Of a stretch of DNA of 29,569 bases, positions 8,197 through 16,345 are shown one piece after another. The position numbers and the translations under genes are program-made. Source of the stretch: a virus; IMG/VR virus record IMGVR_UViG_3300009529_000034, positions 1 through 29,569 of that record; one strand, written 5' to 3'. Below the pieces are notes generated by a model, which was given only the letters and a program-made list of their open reading frames with translations, did no database searches and was not told where the DNA came from. Position 1 is the stretch's first letter. Each line of letters begins with the position of its first letter.

Positions 8197-9765
8197 TTAG
8201 CATTTTCGCAAACAAGTCTTTAGAATCGCTTTAGGATCTGTCAGTCCACTTTCTCGTATCTTGGCAAACCACCAATTAATCCTCTTTTGACCAATGTTAC
8301 AATATTCCTTTTCAAGCTCAATCGCTGTGATATTCCTCCATCCTGCTAAAAGTGCGCCGATTGCTTCACTCAGCACACCAGCGAAGGGGATCAGAAGGTT
8401 AGCCTCATCTCGATACTCTTCTGGTGGAATGATGAGGGTGGCTAGATATTTACAAAGAGCTAAAGGTTTCACAGTGGTATGAGAATTACGACGTGGTGCG
8501 CCAAGAGCAGATTGTCGCCCTGGTGCTGGTTTGCTGCGTCCCGATGCTGGAGGAGGACTAAGAGACAATTCTTCCAACCCTGCATCACGTTCTTTCTTAT
8601 TGGCCTTTGGCGTATAGAAAAATCGTTCGCCTTCAAAGCATCGAAAATAGCGAGCAGCACCACCTTTATCACTGTATGTTGAGTTCCCTAAATAGCCACC
8701 TCCACCAAAGATTCCACCACCATATTGAAGTCCTTCATCCGCATATTTCTTACCATAGTTCTTTTTCCATTTATTGCCACATTCCCCACTTTGAGCATTT
8801 AGCATATTCACAGGGCATCCCTCGATACATTCCCACGCCTCCACCGTCTCAAAGCCATCGGGGTCACTCATTTCGATTCGTTGGGGACGTGTTTCTGATT
8901 GCACAAACATAGAAGTCCCGTGCTGTTGCGGAAATGCCCCGCTTCCTTTCACCTTTTTTGTCCCAATCTTTTTGCACTCTGGCGAATGACTGAAAACTAC
9001 GTTTGCTGGCCATCTCCCACTTTGTTGGCGACTTGTAAAAGGATGTCCTGCGCCATCTCCAAAAGGTTTAGCGCCATCATCCCAAGTATTGATGACATAT
9101 GGCTCGGCACTTGGTATTCGGCAGCCATCTATGTTGAGGGCAGAAGAACCGTGCTCCATCGCCGTCTGCGCGAAAGTTGTATTTCGGGGTTTTCGAGCGA
9201 GCAAGATTGGCTCGAAGCTGGGCTTAAGATTTGTCCCATAGCCTTCCCAAATCTTGGCAGCGTCAGTGGCGGGAGCAGTGATTGCAAAATGCTTTTCGTT
9301 GCCTTCATAGGGGCTATAAATATTTGTATTAACGCTTTGATTGTATGATCCAGTAGGCCATTCATCTCGATAAGTGCCGCGTTCTATCTGTCTAGGATGT
9401 ACATATTTGCCCACCACCTCCCGCTCCGTGCCCGCCGCCTTGTCTATCGCCTTACCAATGTTGTGAGATTTCGGCATCCCCTGCCCATGAAGCCACATCA
9501 TGGTATCGAACAATTCAAACCCAGCATCCTCTATCGCCACACCCAGTCGATGCCAAGTCCTTGTACCAGAGAATGCCATAAGTATCGCACCAGGTTTGAG
9601 CACACGTAGTATCTCTGCCCAATAAGGAGATGCTGGTACACCGTGATCCCACGCCTTGCCCATAAATTTTAATCCATATGGCGGATCACAAAGAGCACAG
9701 GTGAAAGATTCATCTGGATAATCCCTGAGAACTTCTATCACATCACCTTGAATTATTGAGATCAT
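8197..9765 (-). CDS. DNA methyltransferase (N4/N6 type, DPPY), large
   Basis: A 522-residue amino-methyltransferase. DPPY is at residues 27-30 (ALCDPPYGLKFMGKAWDH) and the AdoMet-binding FAGVLSEA-type motif is near the C-terminus (about 461-468), followed by ITAIELEKEYCNIG. This DPPY-first order is of the beta type and predicts N4-cytosine or N6-adenine methylation. A long middle region of roughly 250 residues, rich in Gly, Ser and Cys, probably holds target recognition. ATG 9765 is chosen over GTG 9789: the segment between contains AAGGAGAGG, which works as ribosome site for 9765. The 5' end overlaps the nrdD stop by 23 nt. No restriction enzyme is adjacent, so protection of phage DNA is more likely than a restriction-modification pair. 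Confidence 0.85.
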   Translation of the reverse strand: MISIIQGDVIEVLRDYPDESFTCALCDPPYGLKFMGKAWDHGVPASPYWAEILRVLKPGAILMAFSGTRTWHRLGVAIEDAGFELFDTMMWLHGQGMPKSHNIGKAIDKAAGTEREVVGKYVHPRQIERGTYRDEWPTGSYNQSVNTNIYSPYEGNEKHFAITAPATDAAKIWEGYGTNLKPSFEPILLARKPRNTTFAQTAMEHGSSALNIDGCRIPSAEPYVINTWDDGAKPFGDGAGHPFTSRQQSGRWPANVVFSHSPECKKIGTKKVKGSGAFPQQHGTSMFVQSETRPQRIEMSDPDGFETVEAWECIEGCPVNMLNAQSGECGNKWKKNYGKKYADEGLQYGGGIFGGGGYLGNSTYSDKGGAARYFRCFEGERFFYTPKANKKERDAGLEELSLSPPPASGRSKPAPGRQSALGAPRRNSHTTVKPLALCKYLATLIIPPEEYRDEANLLIPFAGVLSEAIGALLAGWRNITAIELEKEYCNIGQKRINWWFAKIRESGLTDPKAILKTCLRKC

Positions 9766-11821
9766 AGACTCGCCTCTCCTTATATTCACTGGTTTTACCG
9801 AAATTCCATTCGCTCACAGGTCGCAAATAGCCAACCACTCGACTATACACCAGAGGCTTCTCATCGCAGTGAGGACATTCATAATGTTCGCCGTTCAGAT
9901 AACCGTGGCTAGGGCAGATAGAAAACGTCGGTGTTATGGTAAAGTAGGGAAGTCTAAACTTTGTGGCTATCTTTTTCACTAGACTCTTGACTGCTGTCGC
10001 AGAAGGCATCTGCTCACCGAGGAAGGCGTGGAAGACTGAGCCACCTGTGTAAAGAGGGAGAGTCTCATCCTGCCATTCGAGTGCTTGGAATAGATCATCG
10101 ATAGCATTCACAGGTAGTTGAGTGCTATTTGTATAATATGGCTCATCGCCTCCTGCAGTGATTATATCAGGGTATGCCGCTTTGTCCAAAAGCGCAAATC
10201 GATAGGCTGTGCTCTCTGCAGGCGTCGCTTCGAGATTGAAGAGTTGTCCAGTTTCAGTTTGATAACTAAGAAGTTTTTCATTCATAAACTCAAGGACTTC
10301 CTTAGAGAACTCTCTAGCCTCCTCTGATGTTAAATCTTTCCCAAGAAGATTTAACGTAGCTTCATTCATCCCACACAGGCCGATGGTATTGAAATGTCCG
10401 CTCCACCAACCTCCGAAACGCTCTTTGGTATAGGCCAAGTAATGCTTCGAGTATGGATAAAGTCCCTGTTCGGTGAATCGCTCTACGATCTTTCGTTTAG
10501 TCAAGAGACTATCCTTGGCGATGTCCATAAGTTCGCCGACTCGTTGTAAAAATGCTTCTTTGCTCTTGGTCAAGTAACCAATTCTGGCTAGGTTGAGCGT
10601 AACCACGCCAATACTCCCTGTGCTTGGCGCGGAGCCAAATAAGCTTCCTGCTCGGCGCATGAGAGCATTCAGCTTAATAGACAACCTGCAGCACATACTT
10701 CGCACATCGTCTGGACACAGATTAGAATTGACAAAATTGGCGAAATAAGGAATGCCATATTTTCTGGTGACTTCCCACAGGGGTAAATATCTAGGATTGT
10801 CCCAATCAAAATCTTTGGTGATGTTCACCGTGGGTATGGGAAAGGTGAACGGCTTTCCAGAAGCGTCGCCTTCTAACATAACTTCAAGCAGGCATTCATT
10901 GAGCAAGTCCATCTCAGATTGAAAGTCTGCATAGAATTCGTCGTATTTTTCGCCACCAATTATGATATTCTGCTCTCTTAGGTGCTCTGGTACGGTAAAG
11001 TCCAGTGTTATATTTGTGAATGGCGATTGATGCCCCACTCGCGTTGGCACATTCATATTGAAAATAAATTCTTGAAGATATTGTTTTATATCTTTCTTGC
11101 TAAGATTGTCAAAAGAAATAAAAGGTGCAAGGAGAGTATCGAAGTTAGAGAAAGCAACTGCCCCTGCGACCTCTCCCTGGACGGTGTAGAGAAAGTTCAC
11201 TATCTGCCCTAGTGCAGACGAAAAGTGCTTGGCAGGAGCACATTCCAGTTTTCCAGGAGCACCGCCAAAGCCCATAATCAGCAGGTCTTCCAAATCCCAT
11301 CCACAGCAATATGGCGCGAGGAGATAGAGATCATGAATGTGCAAATCACCGCTGATGTGTGCATCCCTGGCTTCTCTTGGGTATAGAGAATTCAACCAAT
11401 AGGCGCGGTTTACCTCAGTGAATATATGATTATTGAGTCCTTGTAGAGAATACCCCATATTAGCATTCTCTTGCACTCTCCAATCGGTTCTATCCAAGTA
11501 GCCATTGATAAGCTCATTGGCATCTATCAGAGCACGGACATCACGTAACTTTCGATGAAGGTCTCGATATAGGATGTACGCCTTAGCAGTCTTGGCGTGC
11601 CCATTTCTTATGAGCACTTCCTCGACTACATCTTGGATTTCCTCTACGGAGGGCGTATTGAAACGCTTCTCAAGAACTTTTAAGACATCGTTAGAATTGT
11701 GTATCGCCAACGACATATCATCGCCACCAACTGACTGTGCAGCCTTGAATATGGCGTTGGTTATCTTTTGTTGATCGAACTCTACTACTCTATTATCACG
11801 TTTTTTGACTTTCATTATCAT
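9743..11821 (-). CDS. nrdD: Anaerobic (class III) ribonucleoside-triphosphate reductase
   Basis: A 692-residue glycyl-radical enzyme that reduces NTPs to dNTPs without oxygen. An N-terminal ATP-cone occupies about residues 1-95 (KKRDNRVVEFDQQKITNAI). The catalytic barrel contains the family motif LCPDDVRSMCCRL and the SIGVVTLNLARIGY segment. The C-terminal zinc site is C636, H639, C649, C652, followed by RVVGYLRPVSEWNFGK, where Gly664 is the predicted radical site. AGGAG sits eight bases before ATG 11821, which overlaps the upstream TGA. The cognate radical-SAM activase NrdG is not in the window; the radical SAM protein at 26300-27730 does not look like NrdG. This gene argues for replication in an anaerobic or facultative host. 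Confidence 0.95.
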   Translation of the reverse strand: MIMKVKKRDNRVVEFDQQKITNAIFKAAQSVGGDDMSLAIHNSNDVLKVLEKRFNTPSVEEIQDVVEEVLIRNGHAKTAKAYILYRDLHRKLRDVRALIDANELINGYLDRTDWRVQENANMGYSLQGLNNHIFTEVNRAYWLNSLYPREARDAHISGDLHIHDLYLLAPYCCGWDLEDLLIMGFGGAPGKLECAPAKHFSSALGQIVNFLYTVQGEVAGAVAFSNFDTLLAPFISFDNLSKKDIKQYLQEFIFNMNVPTRVGHQSPFTNITLDFTVPEHLREQNIIIGGEKYDEFYADFQSEMDLLNECLLEVMLEGDASGKPFTFPIPTVNITKDFDWDNPRYLPLWEVTRKYGIPYFANFVNSNLCPDDVRSMCCRLSIKLNALMRRAGSLFGSAPSTGSIGVVTLNLARIGYLTKSKEAFLQRVGELMDIAKDSLLTKRKIVERFTEQGLYPYSKHYLAYTKERFGGWWSGHFNTIGLCGMNEATLNLLGKDLTSEEAREFSKEVLEFMNEKLLSYQTETGQLFNLEATPAESTAYRFALLDKAAYPDIITAGGDEPYYTNSTQLPVNAIDDLFQALEWQDETLPLYTGGSVFHAFLGEQMPSATAVKSLVKKIATKFRLPYFTITPTFSICPSHGYLNGEHYECPHCDEKPLVYSRVVGYLRPVSEWNFGKTSEYKERRVYDLNNSR

Positions 11822-12045
11822 GTTGTTTGCTCCTTTGATGTTAATTCGATGTTAGCCCACTCCCTGCAAGAACTCACCAATATCACTAACAAACCTTTTA
11901 GTTTACAACGTCCCAGAGCAAGTCGATTCTCGCCAGGAGTCGTCAAGAGGAATCCCATAAATTGTTCATAGTAGAGCCGTTGGCAATGAGTACAGTTACC
12001 ACAGTTGGCCTCGATAAGATTTAGTATTGATTTACTCTTAGGCAT
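11818..12045 (-). CDS. Small cysteine-rich protein, putative zinc finger
   Basis: A 75-residue protein with GGAGAG ahead of ATG 12045. Cysteines are arranged as CGNCTHC near residues 15-21, then GRCKLKG and SSCREW. This spacing recurs in small phage proteins and suggests one zinc site. It ends with TGA overlapping the nrdD ATG (ATGA), so the two are translationally coupled. A role as a regulator or accessory factor of the reductase is conceivable from coupling alone. The function is unknown. Confidence 0.7.
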   Translation of the reverse strand: MPKSKSILNLIEANCGNCTHCQRLYYEQFMGFLLTTPGENRLALGRCKLKGLLVILVSSCREWANIELTSKEQTT

Positions 12046-12057
12046 TCAACTCTCTCC

Positions 12058-13071
12058 TCATTCACATTCACCAATGATCTCATAAATCATTTGATCACCA
12101 AAAGCCTTCCTCAGACGCCTCTTGCTCAGATTGATTGCTAGAGGTCCATTGTCTATTCCGATCCACTGGCGATTTAATCTCTGAGCCACCTCCATAGTGG
12201 TGCCACAGCCACAGAATGGATCAAGTACCAAGTCATCCTCATTGCTACTGGCCTTGATTATACGCTCAAGCAGAGCCTCTGGCTTCTGTTTAGGATATCC
12301 TAAACGTTTGTTCTTGCGTTCATAGTCGCAAAGAAACCAATCTCGTGGTGGTACACCAAGAGGGACAAGTTGGCGATAAGTCTCTGAAGAGGTGTCCTTT
12401 TCTATGGGTGCAAATCCGCCACCTCTTTTATAACGCAAGATGAAGAATCTACCTTGTTCATCTATGTGCTGGGAAAGAGCTATCCGCGAAGATTCCTTCA
12501 GTGGAAGCATTACCTCATGCCAATTGAATGTCCATTGGGAGCTTTTAGTATAGAAAAGAAGAACGTCATGCTTGCGATTCCATCGTCTTTTGGCTAACTC
12601 ACGCCCTTCATAACACCATATCACCTCGTTTTGGAAATTCTTGACATTAAACACTGCATCCATCAGCATCTTCAGGTAGTGACTGGCCGTCGGGTCGCAA
12701 TGGAGGTAGATGGAGCCAGTCGGCTTGAGCACCCGACACAGTTCCATCAAGCGCGGGGCCATCATGGACAGATAGGATAACATATTGTCATCACCCAGGA
12801 ACATTCTAAAGGCTTGCATAGCTTGGGATACCTTGCCCCCCACCTCTACCACCTCCTGGTAGGCTTCCTCCGCTGCTTGATCCCATCGCCAGATGTCCTT
12901 GAAAGCCTTTTGGCTAGTGGTCTTACTTTCGTTCTTCTCTATGAAGAATGCGTTATAGGTGGTGTTGCTGTTGAAGGGCGGATCGAGGTAGATGAGATTG
13001 ACGGACTCATCTTTGATGTACTGTCGCAAAACATTCAGATTGTCACCATAATATAGAGCATTATTACACAT
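12058..13071 (-). CDS. DNA methyltransferase (N4/N6 type, DPPF)
   Basis: A 337-residue methyltransferase with DPPF at residues 30-33 (IYLDPPFNSN) and the AdoMet motif DPFCGCGTT at about 284-292, then WIGIDNGPLAIN. The DPPF-first order places it in the beta group. The central region (CYEGRELAKRRWNRKHD, then FYTKSS) is typical of the N6-adenine/N4-cytosine family. It overlaps the polymerase gene by 8 nt (ATG inside the last codons of PolA), so it is translated in the same unit. It is the second of three distinct methyltransferases here. Their low mutual similarity outside motifs argues for different specificities rather than duplication. Confidence 0.88.
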   Translation of the reverse strand: MCNNALYYGDNLNVLRQYIKDESVNLIYLDPPFNSNTTYNAFFIEKNESKTTSQKAFKDIWRWDQAAEEAYQEVVEVGGKVSQAMQAFRMFLGDDNMLSYLSMMAPRLMELCRVLKPTGSIYLHCDPTASHYLKMLMDAVFNVKNFQNEVIWCYEGRELAKRRWNRKHDVLLFYTKSSQWTFNWHEVMLPLKESSRIALSQHIDEQGRFFILRYKRGGGFAPIEKDTSSETYRQLVPLGVPPRDWFLCDYERKNKRLGYPKQKPEALLERIIKASSNEDDLVLDPFCGCGTTMEVAQRLNRQWIGIDNGPLAINLSKRRLRKAFGDQMIYEIIGECE

Positions 13072-15319
13072 CCAAGTCCCCCCACCTGTCTCCGATTGCT
13101 GTCTTGACTAAAAATGGAATTCTTTCCCCACAAACTTCTCTTGCTGTCTCTTCCATAATCTTTACGATTTCAGTAGCCACCCTCTGTGCGCTGTCTTCTG
13201 GAATTTGACATAAGATTGAGTCATGAACGGTTAGAAGCACCTGCCAACCTTTTTTGGCTATCTTTACTAAGGAGATTAGAGTGATGTCGCTGGCGATTGA
13301 TTGGGGGAGGAGGTTAATTCCCTGGCGAAAGATGTCTTCTCTGGATCTTTTGGGAATATATGGAAATCTCCTTCTCCTACCTAAGGAAGTCTCTAAGTAT
13401 CGTTCCCTGAGTATCTTTTCTTGAATCTCTCCACGCCACTGAACAAAACGAGGAATCCTAGTAAAATAGTCTCTAACGATCCGTTCAGCTTGATGATAGT
13501 CAACACCAGGAACATTTACATTAGTCACCATCCGTTTTATTCCCATACCATAAGCCAAACCGAAGTTACAGGACTTGGCCACTCCTCGCTCCACAGGGTT
13601 GAAGTCTGGGCCAAAGAGGGTTTTGGCCATCTCATCGTGGAGATCGCCTGCTTTTTCATAGGTATTTATTAGGAAGGGATCTCCAGACAAGATGGCCATT
13701 ACTCGGAACTCCGCTTGAGACAGGTCGGCATAGATCAACTTCATCCCCTCATCGGCGACGAAGAAGTTGCGAATTAACGGCGTATCCGCTGGTTGATTTT
13801 GCAGATTCGGATCTTGTGAACTGAGTCTTCCAGTAACCGTACCGTGCAGAAGGAATTGAGTGTGTATCCTATCATCTTGCACGCTTTTAGCTAAAGAGAC
13901 GACGTATGTGGAATGCAGCTTCATCAACTTTCGATACTTTAGCAATTCATCGACGAAAGGATGGCCTTTGAGCCTGTCTAAGACTTCTTTATCAGTCGAG
14001 CGTTTCTTGATCTGTGGCAATCTGAACTCGTCGAATAAAATCTTGGCTAATTGCTGTGTGCTATTAGGATTGAAGTCGTGTTTGACGAATTCTCGAAGGT
14101 CGATTCGCAGTTGCCTAAGCTCTTTCTTTAATTGTTCATCGACTCGATGTACCTCTGCTAAGTCGATCCTCGTACCGAAAAGCTCCACGTCTGCCAAGAC
14201 ATTGGCTAGAGGAACCAAGATGCGGTCAAGAACTGATCGTTGCTTAGGATACCTCTCAAGAGCTTTCTGAAAATATTCTGTCAACTTGTAGGTGTAAAAT
14301 CCATCCCACATTGTGTATTTGTAAAGCATATCTTGGGGAAGGTCGGCGTAGCTCTTGCTTTTAGGAAGTTTCACATCCCAATCGTGAGCGTTCAAGTAAA
14401 TTCTGGCAAGGTGCTTCAAGCCGTGGCTGCCCTTCCTTTTGGCATTTCGCTCGTCGAGGACGTAGTGAGCGAGCATCGTATCGAAGTTGAACTCAAAATC
14501 AACGCCGAGACATCCCTTGAGTAACTTTCTGTCGAACTTGAAATTGTGACCGATCCAACACGTATCATACTCAGCTAGAGCGGTCATAAAGGAGATGTCG
14601 TTGGCGAGTTCTTTAGAGAGCACCAAGACTTTATCCTTCGTAGCTACGACGCCACAGAGTATCGTGCAATCCAACGGATTTAGACTTGAGGCTTCTATGT
14701 CGAAAACAGCCATCGGCGAATTCGCTAAAGCATCGAACACCTGCTTTGGATCATCAACAATAGACCAATCGACTTTTGGATCGCTCAGATCATATTCACT
14801 GCGATAGGATGGAATGAACCAAAACTTGGCCTTCTTCAAGTCGAATAAAACATCTCTATAGTAATCTAAGAAGCGAAGAACCGCTGCTGGATGAATCGTG
14901 GGAAGCACCTCAGTCTGTAACTCCTCAGAATAGCACACGCGACCTCTGCGTAAAGTAATCCCTGCTCCCTTTCCCAAAAGAAGGTCGGTAGCGATTGCTC
15001 CGAGGGCGATGACCAATTCAGGCTCGTGATCTCGGATCTCCTGAATGAGACGATTTCGACAACAGTAGGCGGCGGGTACTTTGTATTTCACATCAGTGGG
15101 AAGGCAAAGTGTCGTATTGGTGAAGAAGATGTCATCAAGACCCACAAGTTTGATCGCCCCGTGGAGAAGTTGCCCGCTAGGCCCTACGAAGACTTTTCCC
15201 TGGCGATCCTCATCACGACCAGGCCCCTCGCCAACAATGACATATCGAGGTTTTTCTGGGCCGTGACCATACACCAGTTTCTGTCCCTGAAGAGGGCAGG
15301 AAGCGCAATCGGTGAGCAT
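13064..15319 (-). CDS. polA: DNA polymerase I fused to N-terminal uracil-DNA glycosylase
   Basis: A 751-residue fusion. Residues 1-170 match family-4-like uracil-DNA glycosylase: CASC at 5-8, GEGPGRDED at 30-38, FVGPSG at 44-49, C72 and C86/C87 completing a probable [4Fe-4S] site, and TIHPAAVLR at about 141-149. Residues about 200-385 are a DnaQ-like 3'-5' exonuclease with FDIEASS (D207, E209), GHNFKFD and a final YxxxD. The polymerase has motif A YADLSQAEFR (about 530-539), motif B KSCNFGLAYG (about 582-591) and motif C VHDSI (698-702), where Ser replaces the usual Glu of HDE. There is no 5'-3' exonuclease domain. ATG 15319 overlaps the upstream TGA as TGATG. It is the likely replicative polymerase; the glycosylase could scan for uracil ahead of the fork. 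Confidence 0.93.
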   Translation of the reverse strand: MLTDCASCPLQGQKLVYGHGPEKPRYVIVGEGPGRDEDRQGKVFVGPSGQLLHGAIKLVGLDDIFFTNTTLCLPTDVKYKVPAAYCCRNRLIQEIRDHEPELVIALGAIATDLLLGKGAGITLRRGRVCYSEELQTEVLPTIHPAAVLRFLDYYRDVLFDLKKAKFWFIPSYRSEYDLSDPKVDWSIVDDPKQVFDALANSPMAVFDIEASSLNPLDCTILCGVVATKDKVLVLSKELANDISFMTALAEYDTCWIGHNFKFDRKLLKGCLGVDFEFNFDTMLAHYVLDERNAKRKGSHGLKHLARIYLNAHDWDVKLPKSKSYADLPQDMLYKYTMWDGFYTYKLTEYFQKALERYPKQRSVLDRILVPLANVLADVELFGTRIDLAEVHRVDEQLKKELRQLRIDLREFVKHDFNPNSTQQLAKILFDEFRLPQIKKRSTDKEVLDRLKGHPFVDELLKYRKLMKLHSTYVVSLAKSVQDDRIHTQFLLHGTVTGRLSSQDPNLQNQPADTPLIRNFFVADEGMKLIYADLSQAEFRVMAILSGDPFLINTYEKAGDLHDEMAKTLFGPDFNPVERGVAKSCNFGLAYGMGIKRMVTNVNVPGVDYHQAERIVRDYFTRIPRFVQWRGEIQEKILRERYLETSLGRRRRFPYIPKRSREDIFRQGINLLPQSIASDITLISLVKIAKKGWQVLLTVHDSILCQIPEDSAQRVATEIVKIMEETAREVCGERIPFLVKTAIGDRWGDLDV

Positions 15320-16062
15320 CAATCTTTTATCCTATTCATAATCAATTGATAGTATTTCTCATCTATCTCAGCAGAAATAAAATTCCGTTTGAGAACTTTG
15401 CACACTTCGATTTCCGAGCCACTTCCACCGAAAAGAATCAAAACAATGTCTTGAGGCATAGTACACGACTTAATTAACATTTCCGAAAGTGCTTGAGGAA
15501 TTTGACATGTATGAAATGTTTTCTCTTTGCTAACATTTTTTACCAAGTTATAGTAAAACCAATCATATGGCATTCTACCTTTTGAGCCGTTTGCCAAGTT
15601 GTGTATAATTCGACGATCCGTGGGATTCTGATACGGCACAGCCACATTGTTCTTATAAAAAAGGTTATTCTTTGTTTTACGACAGTGGAGAATGCTACGA
15701 TGTGCAGTCGTAAAGCGTTTCGGCGTGTGCCCCACATTTGTATTGAAAATCCAAGCGTAATCGGCTATTTCATAACAAATATCATCTAAAAACTTTACCC
15801 GCAAATGTGCATTTTGTTTCGGGTAGTTAATGAGAAACATATTTCCTGTGTCTTTGAGGACACGTAATGATTCCCTCACCAATTCAATATACCAATCGAT
15901 ATAGTCATCGAAGTTCCGCGTGTAGGACTTGCCCCTATAATGCACACCTACATTATAATCAGGATCTCCATACACCATATCAACGGACTGATCTGGTAAC
16001 TCCTGAAGGAGTTCCATTACATCCTTCAAGAAAATCCTATTCAAGTATGGTTTGATGTCCAT
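15319..16062 (-). CDS. DNA methyltransferase (N6-adenine type, DPDY variant)
   Basis: A 247-residue methyltransferase if started at ATG 16062 (MDIKPYLNRIF), which has GAGG just upstream. A TTG reading from 16113 would add 17 poorly supported residues and overlap the small interrupted gene. The catalytic motif reads DPDYNVG at residues 33-39, not DPPY; DPDY-type variants occur in some phage and TTV-like adenine methyltransferases. The AdoMet motif LFGGSGSE is near residues 210-217, followed by SAEIDEKYY. The catalytic Asp and Tyr are kept, so activity is plausible. It ends in TGA overlapping the polymerase start. It is the third methyltransferase in 8 kb. Confidence 0.85.
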   Translation of the reverse strand: MDIKPYLNRIFLKDVMELLQELPDQSVDMVYGDPDYNVGVHYRGKSYTRNFDDYIDWYIELVRESLRVLKDTGNMFLINYPKQNAHLRVKFLDDICYEIADYAWIFNTNVGHTPKRFTTAHRSILHCRKTKNNLFYKNNVAVPYQNPTDRRIIHNLANGSKGRMPYDWFYYNLVKNVSKEKTFHTCQIPQALSEMLIKSCTMPQDIVLILFGGSGSEIEVCKVLKRNFISAEIDEKYYQLIMNRIKD

Positions 16063-16081
16063 ATCCTCAGTCTTAGACCAA

Positions 16082-16336
16082 TTAGACAGTATCTTCCGCC
16101 AATACCCGTGCAATTCTACCTAAAGCTTTATAGACAGCAATGCGAACGCCATAGTCTGCATCCCATTTATCAGGATAGCAAACTTTGGAAAATCCAAAAC
16201 AAGGCTTCTTTGTTCACATATAAAGCACTTTAGCTGCAGTATAGGGTCGCTCTTGCCATATTTCAACTTGAATACCCGAAGAATGACGTTCATACAAAGC
16301 AGCCAACTTTTGAAGAATCTCCGTACGTTTACTCAT
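16082..16336 (-). CDS. Small phage protein gene interrupted by in-frame TGA
   Basis: AAAGGAGAAAA precedes ATG 16336, directly after the primase gene. Forty codons (MSKRTEILQKLAALYERHSS, ending AAKVLYM) reach TGA 16214-16216. The same frame continues for 43 codons to TAA 16082-16084 with a coherent C-terminus, KPCFGFSKVCYPDKWDADYG, then VRIAVYKALGRIARVLA. As I recall, small phage proteins often end with a C-x-P-x-D-x-[FW]-D-x-x-x-G-x-x-[IL]-A-x-x-[RK]-A-L pattern, matching the part after the stop. So the downstream half is real coding sequence and the TGA breaks or recodes one gene of about 84 codons. Function is unknown. Neither product alone is long enough to look complete. Confidence 0.6.
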
Positions 16337-16345
16337 TTTTCTCCT

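Noticed and set aside
8899-9348. Plus-strand ORF of 149 codons
   Set aside because: It lies antisense to the methyltransferase, with no ribosome site and unlikely composition; a shadow ORF.
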